Positions 17,528 to 25,580 of a DNA stretch of 48,276 nucleotides are shown piece after piece. Within the stretch, counting starts at the first letter, position 1; each line of letters opens with the position of its first letter. Source of the stretch: Flavobacterium psychrophilum DSM 3660 = ATCC 49418 (GTDB lineage Bacteria > Bacteroidota > Bacteroidia > Flavobacteriales > Flavobacteriaceae); the NCBI RefSeq assembly GCF_002217405.1, contig NZ_MUHE01000025.1, forward strand, positions 1-48,276, given 5' to 3'. A program made the translations under genes and the position numbers. The notes under the pieces are model-generated. The model saw only the letters and a list, made by a program, of their open reading frames with translations, was not told where the DNA came from and searched no databases.

Positions 17528-18151
17528 ATGCCAGATTTGAATAAAATATTTTTGTTTCGTATGTTGCACATTGAGAATATTTCGCATATTCTGCAATATG
17601 GTATTACACATGTTAGTTCAAAAAACACTAATAAAGATTATATCCCTATTGGTGATGAGAGCTTAATCAATACAAGAGGCGAATTTTTATTAAATAATGG
17701 TAATAAACTCGGAGATTATATACCATTTTACTTTGGCGTACTAACCCCAATGCTCTATGTTATACAAAAAGGGTACAATAACGTTAAGACAACTTCCGCA
17801 GAAAATATTGTATATTTAGTATGTTCTATTCAAAAAATTATAGACAACAATTTAGAGTTTATTTTTACCGATGGTCATGCTATTGATGCAATGAGTACCC
17901 AATACTCTTTAGCAGAGATTAGTGAGATAGAAAGTTTGTTAGATTTTAAAACTATAAAAGACAGAAACTTTAAAGACCCGAACGATTTGGATAAAACGAG
18001 AAGAAAACAAGCGGAATTTTTGGTAGCGAGTGACGTCCCATCAAGTGCTATTGTTGGTTTTATAACTTATAATGAAAATACCCAAAACAAGTTGATTGAA
18101 TTAGGAATTGTAGAAGCAAAGATAAAAATTATTAAAAATTATTATTTTTAA
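17528..18151 (+). CDS. darT: DarT DNA thymidine ADP-ribosyltransferase toxin
   Basis: A 207-residue DarT-family (DUF4433) toxin that uses NAD+ to ADP-ribosylate thymidine in single-stranded DNA. Family features visible are HIENISHILQYGI (14-26) with H20, the YIPFYFGVLTPMLY block (64-77), TDGHA near 114-118 and the RRKQAEFLV segment (158-166) with the expected catalytic glutamate E163. I start at ATG 17528 because an earlier in-frame ATG (17501) lies inside the promoter and adds a non-family tail. It is followed five bases later by its antitoxin. It has nothing to do with the resorcinol genes darA and darB despite the name. Confidence 0.92.
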   Translation: MPDLNKIFLFRMLHIENISHILQYGITHVSSKNTNKDYIPIGDESLINTRGEFLLNNGNKLGDYIPFYFGVLTPMLYVIQKGYNNVKTTSAENIVYLVCSIQKIIDNNLEFIFTDGHAIDAMSTQYSLAEISEIESLLDFKTIKDRNFKDPNDLDKTRRKQAEFLVASDVPSSAIVGFITYNENTQNKLIELGIVEAKIKIIKNYYF

Positions 18152-18155
18152 AGAT

Positions 18156-19190
18156 ATGATACATTATAAAAGTGCTAATTTATTAGAAAGCGAAGCAGAG
18201 GCATTGGTTAATACTGTTAATACTATAGGTGTTATGGGTAAAGGAATTGCTTTGCAGTTCAAAAACCAATATCCTAATAATTATAAGTTATATGTTGCTG
18301 CCTGCAAAGTAAAAGAAGTACAAGTTGGCAAATTATTTGTTACCGTAGAAACCTCTTTGTTAGGGGGAGAAAAAATAATTATTAATTTTCCTACTAAAAC
18401 AGATTGGCGCAAACCATCGGAATACAACTATATTGAAGCTGGTTTGCAAGATTTAGTTAAAGTAATCAGAGAAAAAGATATTAAATCTATTGCTATTCCA
18501 TCGCTTGGAGCAGGAAATGGAGGTTTAGATTGGAATAAAGTAAAAATAATAATGGAACAATATTTAACCAATGTTAATTGTGATATTTACATCTATCAAC
18601 CCAATGCAGCAATACAAGAAGGATTAAAAAAAGAAAGAGTAAAACTAACACCTGCAAGAGCAATGCTACTATCAGTATTGTTTGATTTAGTTAAAAACGG
18701 GGAATTTGTTTCCGAATTTTCAGCTGAAAAAATAGCTTATTTTTTACAACGATTTGGAGCAAAAGAAAGTTTCAAACTAGAGTTTCAACCCAATTTTTAT
18801 GGACCATATTCAGGAAAGGTTAAACACGTTTTATATCATTTGAATGGAAGTTATATTTCAGGTTATAGCTCTAAAGACAAAAAGCCATTTGACGAATTAA
18901 GTTTAATGGTTGATGCAGAAAAAGAAGTAAATATCTATTTAGATGGTCAAGAAAATGAAAAGTATAAATTGATAGTGCTAAAAACCAAAATGTTTTTATC
19001 TGGTTTTTATGCTGATTTTGGTTTGGAATTATTATCTACAATAGATTTTATTATAGCCGAAAAACAAGTAAAATCTATTGAAGATATTACCAAACATCTT
19101 GAAAATTGGAGTCATAGAAAAAAGACAATGTTTACCAATCCAAAATTTATTGCGCTTGCTGTTCAAAATATCGAAAAACATCTAGCGTAA
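18156..19190 (+). CDS. darG: DarG macrodomain antitoxin
   Basis: A 344-residue DarG-type antitoxin. The N-terminal macro domain (about 1-150) has EALVNTVNTIGVMGKGIALQFK (16-37) and the IPSLGAGNGGLDW loop near 122-134. It removes ADP-ribose from DNA and so reverses DarT. The C-terminal half (about 155-344) matches the DarG region known to bind DarT directly. The complete length suggests an intact, functional pair. It ends 12 bases before the ABC transporter gene, so the pigment operon resumes at once. Confidence 0.92.
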   Translation: MIHYKSANLLESEAEALVNTVNTIGVMGKGIALQFKNQYPNNYKLYVAACKVKEVQVGKLFVTVETSLLGGEKIIINFPTKTDWRKPSEYNYIEAGLQDLVKVIREKDIKSIAIPSLGAGNGGLDWNKVKIIMEQYLTNVNCDIYIYQPNAAIQEGLKKERVKLTPARAMLLSVLFDLVKNGEFVSEFSAEKIAYFLQRFGAKESFKLEFQPNFYGPYSGKVKHVLYHLNGSYISGYSSKDKKPFDELSLMVDAEKEVNIYLDGQENEKYKLIVLKTKMFLSGFYADFGLELLSTIDFIIAEKQVKSIEDITKHLENWSHRKKTMFTNPKFIALAVQNIEKHLA

Positions 19191-19202
19191 GCATAATCCC
19201 TA

Positions 19203-19955
19203 ATGAAACCCATTATCCAAATAACCCAACTCTCCAAAAAGTACAAAGATGCCGAAATGTATTCTTTGAGCGACTTTACACTTTCTATATACGAAGGTCA
19301 AATTTTTGGTTTGTTAGGCCCAAATGGCGCTGGAAAAACAACTCTAATATCCATGCTTTGCGGATTAGTAAAACCAACATCAGGAGGTTTTTCGATTGAT
19401 GATTTGACGTATGCAAAAAATTCTAGCGAGATAAAAAAAATCATTGGAGTAGTTCCTCAAGAATATGCCTTATATCCCACATTAACCGCAAGAGAAAACT
19501 TACTATATTTTGGAAGTATGTATGGTTTGAAAGGGAATGATTTAAAAGAAAAAGTAATCGAAAGCCTTGATTTATTAGGATTGTTGAAATTTGCCGACAA
19601 ACGAATAGAAACTTTTTCTGGCGGAATGAAACGCCGAATTAATCTAATCGCAGGGATTTTGCACAATCCAAAAGTGCTTTTTCTAGACGAGCCAACAGTG
19701 GGTGTCGATGTGCAATCTAAAAATGCCATTATCGATTATCTAAAAAAACTTAACAAAAACGGAACAACCATAATTTATACTTCGCACCATTTATCCGAAG
19801 CACAGGATTTTTGTACCGATATTGCTATTGTCGATAGAGGGAAAATTTACGCAGAAGGAACACCAAATAATTTGATTGCTTCTACTGCAAACGCTCGAAA
19901 TTTGGAAGACGTTTTTATTGCATTAACCGGAAAAGAATTGCGAGATGATATATAA
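19203..19955 (+). CDS. ABC transporter ATP-binding protein
   Basis: A 250-residue ABC ATPase with Walker A GPNGAGKTT (39-47), Q-loop Q86, signature SGGMKRR (139-145), Walker B/D-loop LFLDEPTVGVD (159-169) and H-loop H195/H196. The next gene, overlapping by 11 bases, encodes an ABC-2 permease, so the pair forms an exporter. In the pigment locus it may export a lipid precursor or pigment to the periplasm; the substrate is not shown. Confidence 0.92.
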   Translation: MKPIIQITQLSKKYKDAEMYSLSDFTLSIYEGQIFGLLGPNGAGKTTLISMLCGLVKPTSGGFSIDDLTYAKNSSEIKKIIGVVPQEYALYPTLTARENLLYFGSMYGLKGNDLKEKVIESLDLLGLLKFADKRIETFSGGMKRRINLIAGILHNPKVLFLDEPTVGVDVQSKNAIIDYLKKLNKNGTTIIYTSHHLSEAQDFCTDIAIVDRGKIYAEGTPNNLIASTANARNLEDVFIALTGKELRDDI

Positions 19956-21228
19956 ATTGTTCATGTCGGTTTACAAAGAATTCCTACTCTTAAAAAGAGA
20001 TATAGGTGGCGTTGTCATTCTGTTTATCATGCCATTGGTACTTATAATTACAGTAACTTTAATTCAGGACAGCACTTTCAAAACGGTTAGCGATGCCAAA
20101 ATCCCCATTCTTTTGGTAGATAACGACAAAGGAAATGTATCTAAAACGGTTTTCGATAATTTACAAAAAAGCAATATTTTTACGGTTGTGACCAAAATAA
20201 ATGACGAACAACTAACCGAATCATCGGCTAAAGAAGCTGTTTTTAAAGGGAAATATCAATTAGCTATCATTATTCCAGAAAAACTAAGTGCCGATTTACA
20301 ATCTAAAATCGACCAAAATGTCGAAAAAATTACGGCTAGTTTAGGAATGAGCGATACTTTGGCGAAAGCCGAAAAGACTACAATTGTCAATCAAAAAGAG
20401 GTAAAATTGTATTTTGATCCTGCGGTACAAATGAGTTTCAAAAATGCAGTCATGAGTTCTATTGATAAGATGATTTCTCAAATTGAAACCAAATCAATTT
20501 ATGCTACTTTCCAAGCGCAATTAGGAGAAGAAACAACCAGTTTCGAACAAAAAAGTTTTATCACATTCAAAGAAATTGTTCCAAAAGTAAATAATGAAGA
20601 AATTATTCCAAATTCGGTACAACACAATGTACCAGCTTGGACTTTGTTTGCCATTTTCTTTATTGTAATTCCATTATCTATAAACATTGTAAAAGAAAAA
20701 TCGCAAGGAACTTTTGTTCGTTTACGTACCAATCCAGTTTCTAATGTAATTGTAATTGCTGGCAAAACAATAACGTATTTAATCATTTGTATGATTCAGT
20801 TTTACATGATGATTTTAGTGGCAATTTTCTTATTTCCACACATAGGTTTACCATCATTAAATGTAGAAGGTAACTTATTTTTGATGAGTATAGTAGCGCT
20901 ATTTTCAGGATTTGGTGCCATTGGCTTCGGAATATTATTAGGAACAATTGCCAAAACACAAGAACAATCGGCTCCGTTTGGCGCCACTTCTGTCATTATA
21001 TTGGCAGCCATAGGTGGTATTTGGGTTCCTGTTTTTGCTATGCCAAAAATGATGCAACTCATAGCGCAATCTTCTCCTATGAATTGGGGATTGAATGCCT
21101 TTTATGATGTGCTTTTGCGTCATGGTTCTATAGTAGATATTCTACCAGAAATAAGTTTATTATTTTTATTTTTCATAATTACCACAACCATTGCCTTGCA
21201 GTATGATAAGAAGAAAAGAGCAGTTTAA
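19945..21228 (+). CDS. ABC-2 type permease
   Basis: A 427-residue membrane protein. One helix lies at about 20-42, then a large extracytoplasmic domain (about 45-220, including GNVSKTVFDNL). A cluster of about five helices spans 228-420. This is the usual architecture of ABC-2 permeases that export drugs, lipids or polymers. It overlaps the ATPase gene by 11 bases and is overlapped at its 3' end by the thioesterase gene. Confidence 0.88.
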   Translation: MIYKLFMSVYKEFLLLKRDIGGVVILFIMPLVLIITVTLIQDSTFKTVSDAKIPILLVDNDKGNVSKTVFDNLQKSNIFTVVTKINDEQLTESSAKEAVFKGKYQLAIIIPEKLSADLQSKIDQNVEKITASLGMSDTLAKAEKTTIVNQKEVKLYFDPAVQMSFKNAVMSSIDKMISQIETKSIYATFQAQLGEETTSFEQKSFITFKEIVPKVNNEEIIPNSVQHNVPAWTLFAIFFIVIPLSINIVKEKSQGTFVRLRTNPVSNVIVIAGKTITYLIICMIQFYMMILVAIFLFPHIGLPSLNVEGNLFLMSIVALFSGFGAIGFGILLGTIAKTQEQSAPFGATSVIILAAIGGIWVPVFAMPKMMQLIAQSSPMNWGLNAFYDVLLRHGSIVDILPEISLLFLFFIITTTIALQYDKKKRAV

Positions 21229-21652
21229 CGAAGCAAAGGAGTTAAGCATTTCACACGAAATTAGAGTTCGTTTTAACGAAACAGATCCATTAGGAATTGT
21301 TTGGCATGGCTATTATATTACTTATTTTGAAGACGGTCGTGAAGCGTTTGGCCGTCATCACGGACTATCATATCTCGATATTTTCGATAGTGGATTTACA
21401 ACGCCAATTGTCAAATCTACTTGCGAACACAAGTTGTCTTTGCGTTATGGCGATGTAGCTCGAATAGAAACTACCATTGTAAATACGCCTGCTGCCAAAA
21501 TGATTTATAGATATGTTATTTATGATGCCAATAACGAAATTGCTTGTACAGGCGAAACTGTTCAGGTTTTTTTAGATAAAAATGGAGATTTAATGCTAAC
21601 CAATCCGCCTTTTTATGAGGAATGGAAACGTAAAGTGGGTTTAATAAAATAA
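21203..21652 (+). CDS. 4HBT/YbgC-type acyl thioesterase
   Basis: A 149-residue hotdog thioesterase. RVRFNETDPLGIVWHGYYITYFEDGREAF contains the active-site aspartate and WHGxY element of the 4-hydroxybenzoyl-CoA thioesterase family. It could release or edit stalled acyl-ACP/CoA chains, or free a polyene acid. The ATG at 21203 overlaps the permease end by 26 bases. A TTG at 21191 is in frame but not needed. The next ketosynthase starts two bases after its stop. Confidence 0.85.
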   Translation: MIRRKEQFNEAKELSISHEIRVRFNETDPLGIVWHGYYITYFEDGREAFGRHHGLSYLDIFDSGFTTPIVKSTCEHKLSLRYGDVARIETTIVNTPAAKMIYRYVIYDANNEIACTGETVQVFLDKNGDLMLTNPPFYEEWKRKVGLIK

Positions 21653-21654
21653 GA

Positions 21655-22791
21655 ATGACAAAAGAAGTATTTATTACCGAAACAAACTGCATTACACCCA
21701 TCGGGTTTAACGTTACCACCAATATTCAAAATATTGAGAGAGGCTTTTCTGGTATTCAATTACATCAGAATGCCATGTTGAACAAACCATTTTATGCGTC
21801 AACAATCGATAATAAGGAATTAAATACGGCTTTCGCCAAAATTACGCAGTCACAAAATTACTCCCGATTAGAAAAAATGATGATTTTGGCTTTGCAACCC
21901 ATAGTTGAAAACTCAAAATTAGATTTGAATAACAAAGTGGGTTTCCTACTTTCTACAACCAAAGGAAATATTACAGCATTGGCAAATCCTTCAGAACAAA
22001 GCTTTCAAAGCGCACAATTACATCAATTAGCAAAAAACATAGCCGCTTTTTTCGGATTCAAAAGCGAACCCATTGTAGTTTCTAACGCTTGTGTTTCTGG
22101 AATTTTAGCCGTTTCGGTTGCCAAAAGATTAATACAATCTGAAATGTTCGACAATATATTTGTCGTGGCTGGTGATGAAGTTTCTGAATTTGTTTTGTCA
22201 GGGTTCAATTCCTTTCAAGCCATGAGCGATTTGCCTTGCAAACCGTATTCAAAAAACAGAACAGGCGTTTCTCTTGGCGAAGCAACAGCAGCAGTTTTAG
22301 TTTCTGCAAATAGAGAAAATGCAAAAATAAAAATCATTGGCGATGGCGCTATAAACGATGCCAATCATATTTCTGGACCATCAAGAACAGGCGAAGGACT
22401 TTTTAGAAGTATCGAAAGCGCTTTGGCGGAAGCCAAAATAAAAGCAAATCAAATCGATTATATTTCTGCTCACGGAACCGCAACCCCGTTTAATGACGAA
22501 ATGGAAGCCATCGCTTTCAACAGATTAGGATTAGAAAATGTTCCAATAAATAGTCTCAAAGGATTTTACGGACATACTTTAGGAGCTTCTGGATTACTAG
22601 AAACCGTTATCGGAATTCAATCTGTTTTAGAAAATAAATTATTTGTTTCTTTAGGTTTTGATGAGATAGGCGTGAGTCAACCCATTAATATTATCAAAGA
22701 AAACCAAGATAAAAACTGCAACTATTTTCTAAAAACAGCTTCTGGTTTTGGTGGTTGTAATACGGCGGTTTTATTCGAAAAAATAAAGTAA
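21655..22791 (+). CDS. beta-ketoacyl synthase 2
   Basis: A 378-residue KAS I/II-type ketosynthase with an intact triad: C146 in [11 protein letters not shown]273 in ISAHGTATP and H307 in [10 protein letters not shown]. The C-terminus [11 protein letters not shown] is typical. It is somewhat shorter than FabF. Its stop overlaps the start of the next gene by one base, and that gene encodes a ketosynthase-like fragment without catalytic residues, suggesting a heterodimer. Confidence 0.88.
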   Translation: MTKEVFITETNCITPIGFNVTTNIQNIERGFSGIQLHQNAMLNKPFYASTIDNKELNTAFAKITQSQNYSRLEKMMILALQPIVENSKLDLNNKVGFLLSTTKGNITALANPSEQSFQSAQLHQLAKNIAAFFGFKSEPIVVSNACVSGILAVSVAKRLIQSEMFDNIFVVAGDEVSEFVLSGFNSFQAMSDLPCKPYSKNRTGVSLGEATAAVLVSANRENAKIKIIGDGAINDANHISGPSRTGEGLFRSIESALAEAKIKANQIDYISAHGTATPFNDEMEAIAFNRLGLENVPINSLKGFYGHTLGASGLLETVIGIQSVLENKLFVSLGFDEIGVSQPINIIKENQDKNCNYFLKTASGFGGCNTAVLFEKIK

Positions 22792-23408
22792 TGCTAGAAA
22801 ATAAAACTTACATACAATCCTTTTGTACGATTCAGAATAATGAAATTATACTGAACGGAGAATCGATTTTTAAATCAGATTCTAATTTGTTTTCAGATTT
22901 TTCCAAGAAAGCCTATCAGAATTTCGACATCAATTACCCTAAGTTTTTCAAAATGGATAATTTGAGTAAATTGGCTTTTTTGGCAGCTGAATTACTTCTG
23001 AAAAATGAAATTGACAACACAAAAGAAAACAATATTGCTTTGCTTTTTGCCAATAATTCATCAAGTTTAGATACCGATGTAAAATACCAAAACTCCATTT
23101 CCGACAAGGAAAATTATTTTCCGTCTCCGGCAGTTTTCGTTTACACCTTACCCAATATTTGCATCGGAGAAATTAGTATTAAGCACCAATTGAAAAGTGA
23201 AAATTCTTTTTTTATCTTTGACGCGTTCCATTCGGAATTTATGACAAATTATGCCAACGTACTTTTGCATACAAAAAAAGCAGAAAAAGTACTTTGTGGT
23301 TGGGTCGAATATTATAACGAAGAATACAAAGCATTCCTTTATCTGGTTGCCAACGAAGGGAAAGTAGCGCATAATATACAAACAATAGAAAATTTATATA
23401 ACAAATAA
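22791..23408 (+). CDS. truncated ketosynthase-like protein, no active-site Cys
   Basis: A 205-residue protein that looks like the N-terminal half of a ketosynthase fold ([49 protein letters not shown]). Where a ketosynthase has its nucleophile cysteine it reads [11 protein letters not shown], so no catalysis is expected. It ends without the histidine-bearing half. It lies between an intact ketosynthase (1-base overlap) and an ACP (1-base gap). A chain-length-factor-like or scaffolding partner is plausible. It is not a recent pseudogene, because the frame is clean. Confidence 0.7.
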   Translation: MLENKTYIQSFCTIQNNEIILNGESIFKSDSNLFSDFSKKAYQNFDINYPKFFKMDNLSKLAFLAAELLLKNEIDNTKENNIALLFANNSSSLDTDVKYQNSISDKENYFPSPAVFVYTLPNICIGEISIKHQLKSENSFFIFDAFHSEFMTNYANVLLHTKKAEKVLCGWVEYYNEEYKAFLYLVANEGKVAHNIQTIENLYNK

Positions 23409-23409
23409 T

Positions 23410-23667
23410 ATGGAAGCATTAAAACAAGAGTTAAAAGCAAAAATCATCGAAGTTCTAAACTTAGAAGATATAAATATAGCAGATGTAGCAGATAATGATG
23501 CCTTATTCGGCGACGGATTAGGATTAGATTCTATCGATGCTTTAGAACTTATTGTGATGCTCGACAAAGATTACGGAATCAAATTAGTAGATCCAAAAGA
23601 AGGAAAAAATATTTTCCAATCTATCGAAACCATGGCAGCGTATATAACAGCAAATAGAACGAAGTAA
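23410..23667 (+). CDS. acyl carrier protein 2
   Basis: An 85-residue ACP with FGDGLGLDSIDALELIVML; the serine of DSI carries phosphopantetheine. It differs from the ACP at 10133 and may serve a different branch, such as dialkylresorcinol chain versus polyene. One base separates it from the preceding gene. After it the operon is interrupted by a 200-base gap and the ATPase/nuclease cassette. Confidence 0.92.
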   Translation: MEALKQELKAKIIEVLNLEDINIADVADNDALFGDGLGLDSIDALELIVMLDKDYGIKLVDPKEGKNIFQSIETMAAYITANRTK

Positions 23668-23838
23668 TTTTAGATTTTATATTTAAAAGTGTATGACTAC
23701 ACGAAACAATGTTTTGACTGGAATTAATTATTGATAGCGATGATTTAATGAAAATGAAGTGTCGAATTTATTAGATGTGCAACATCCTTGAAAAAACTAA
23801 CGGCTTAAAAACAAAATTCGATACTCATGTTTTTTTTG

Positions 23839-23846
23839 TACTTTTG
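23839..23846 (+). promoter_or_regulatory. -7 box in front of the ATPase/nuclease cassette
   Basis: TACTTTTG matches TAnnTTTG and lies 21 bases before the ATG at 23868. The 200-base gap it sits in (23668-23867) has no gene I can support, only a 13-codon ORF starting at 23693. This gap is the largest between 11442 and 40704. Confidence 0.45.
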
Positions 23847-23867
23847 ATTCAAATTTTTAAAAATTAA

Positions 23868-25091
23868 ATGGCTAAACTTAAGATTAATAATATAGGGCCG
23901 ATTAAGAACACGAGCAATTTCAAAAATGAATATATTGAGTTTGACGGAGTAACTGTTTTTATTGGTAATCAAGGTACTGGGAAAAGTACAATCTCAAAAA
24001 TTTATTCAACTTTAGCTTGGATTGAAAAAGCATTGGTTAGAGGGGATTTTAATATAAATTACATTTCGCAATATAATCGATTCAAAAAACAATTAGCTTA
24101 CCAAAATATTGGAAATTATCTAAATGACGATTCATACATAGATTATATAGGTAAAGCTTACCAAATAATTTATAGAAACGGAAAAGTTGAAGTAATAGAA
24201 AATCTTGATAAAGATTCTGAATACTTGTTCCCTAAAATAATGTACGTACCTGCTGAAAGAAACTTTGTTAGTACTGTTGAGAGACCTGATTTAGTTAAAA
24301 GGCTTCCGTTGCCTTTATATACTTTTCTAGAAGAATATGAATATGCAAAACAAAATTTATCTGAAACTATTACCTTGCCTATTGGAAATATAAAGTTTGA
24401 ATATAGAAAACAAAATAAAAAATCTTGGTTAATAGGAGAAGATTACAAAATTGATTTATTAGAAGCCTCGAGTGGTTATCAGTCTTTGGTTCCTTTATTT
24501 CTGGTTACTAATAGTTTGTCTAAAATTATTTCAAATGAAAACAATGCTTCTTTTAAAGAAAGAAATGTAGTTGATGAAAATAAAATTCGAAATCAAATTG
24601 ATAAAATTTTTTCTAATGATAAAATATCAGAAGACATCAAGACATTGTTATTAGAAAAATTATCATCAAAATATAAGTATTCAAGTTTTATAAATGTTGT
24701 CGAAGAGCCTGAACAAAACTTATATCCAACTTCTCAAAAAGGTATCTTATTTTCGCTTTTTAGTAATAAAAATAAAAATGACTTAAATAAGTTAATTATA
24801 ACAACTCATAGTCCTTACATAATAAACCATTTAACACTTGCTATAAAAGCGTTTATGGTAAAACCAACAATTGATGATTCATTATTTGGCGAATTAAACG
24901 ATATTGTCCCTTTAGATGCTGCTATAAACCCTTCAACTGTTAATATCTATCAACTTGATGAATCTGGTAACATTGAAAAACTTGATAATTACAAGGGATT
25001 ACCGTCAGATGAAAATTTTCTAAATGAATTTTTAGGAGCATTTAATGATGATTTTGTTAAATTACTTGAAATTGAAAAAAAATGCCAATAG
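23868..25091 (+). CDS. ABC/AAA-type ATPase of a putative defence cassette
   Basis: A 407-residue SMC/ABC-like ATPase of the AAA_15/AAA_21 kind. Walker A is GNQGTGKS (33-40). VPAERNF follows near 126. A signature-like EASSGYQS lies at 199-206, Walker B is NVVEEPEQN (276-284) and the H-loop is TTHSPYIIN (312-320). The insert between Walker A and the signature is short, without an obvious long coiled coil. No transporter partner is nearby. Its stop overlaps the nuclease-like gene by ten bases. Such ATPases act as sensors or drivers in phage-defence pairs (for example PARIS, Septu); that role here is inferred. Confidence 0.82.
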   Translation: MAKLKINNIGPIKNTSNFKNEYIEFDGVTVFIGNQGTGKSTISKIYSTLAWIEKALVRGDFNINYISQYNRFKKQLAYQNIGNYLNDDSYIDYIGKAYQIIYRNGKVEVIENLDKDSEYLFPKIMYVPAERNFVSTVERPDLVKRLPLPLYTFLEEYEYAKQNLSETITLPIGNIKFEYRKQNKKSWLIGEDYKIDLLEASSGYQSLVPLFLVTNSLSKIISNENNASFKERNVVDENKIRNQIDKIFSNDKISEDIKTLLLEKLSSKYKYSSFINVVEEPEQNLYPTSQKGILFSLFSNKNKNDLNKLIITTHSPYIINHLTLAIKAFMVKPTIDDSLFGELNDIVPLDAAINPSTVNIYQLDESGNIEKLDNYKGLPSDENFLNEFLGAFNDDFVKLLEIEKKCQ

Positions 25092-25579
25092 ATTTTTTTG
25101 AAAATAAATGTAAATCTACTTCAAATAAAATTGAATTTGGTTTGTGCGACGATTCTTCACCAGCAGAAAATCCAGCCTATATTAATGAAGATGATGACTC
25201 AAAATGGATTGGTATTGTAAAAAACAATACCAATAAAGAAATTGAATTCATTGCAATTGATTCTTGTATTGATATTAGAAGACCTGATGGTAAATTAGAA
25301 AGCAGATGTGATGGATTGTTATCTTTCGATACTAATTTGATCTTTGTAGAATTAAAATCACGAGAAAGTAAAAAATGGTTTAAAACAGGAAGAGAGCAAT
25401 TAACAAATACGATTAGAATTTTTAAAGATAATTATGACATATCCAAATATAATTCAATTTCTGGGAATGTATGTAATAGTTTAAGACCACAATCTCATGC
25501 TGGACAAGCAACAAATATCCAACAGTTTTTTGATGAGACTGGTTTGATTCTGAAAGGCGACAGAACTATAAAAATCTAA
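25082..25579 (+). CDS. small PD-(D/E)XK nuclease-like protein
   Basis: A 165-residue protein not recognised by name. RCDGLLSFDTNLIFVELKSR (75-94) fits the PD-(D/E)XK core: D77, then E90-x-K92 on the next strand, and GREQL with Q106 as in RecB-like members. E55 could be the first acidic residue. The C-terminal 50 residues are polar with no clear motif. It overlaps the ATPase gene by ten bases and ends one base before the next pigment ketosynthase. It could be the effector nuclease of the cassette. An inactive or non-nuclease use of this fold cannot be excluded. Confidence 0.65.
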   Translation: MPIDFFENKCKSTSNKIEFGLCDDSSPAENPAYINEDDDSKWIGIVKNNTNKEIEFIAIDSCIDIRRPDGKLESRCDGLLSFDTNLIFVELKSRESKKWFKTGREQLTNTIRIFKDNYDISKYNSISGNVCNSLRPQSHAGQATNIQQFFDETGLILKGDRTIKI

Positions 25580-25580
25580 A

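Noticed and set aside
13108..19190. Treating darA, darB, darT and darG as one gene family
   Set aside because: The names coincide: darA/darB are dialkylresorcinol genes, darT/darG a DNA ADP-ribosylation toxin-antitoxin.
23693..23734. 13-codon ORF in the spacer before the ATPase
   Set aside because: Too short, with no ribosome site or homology that I can recognise.
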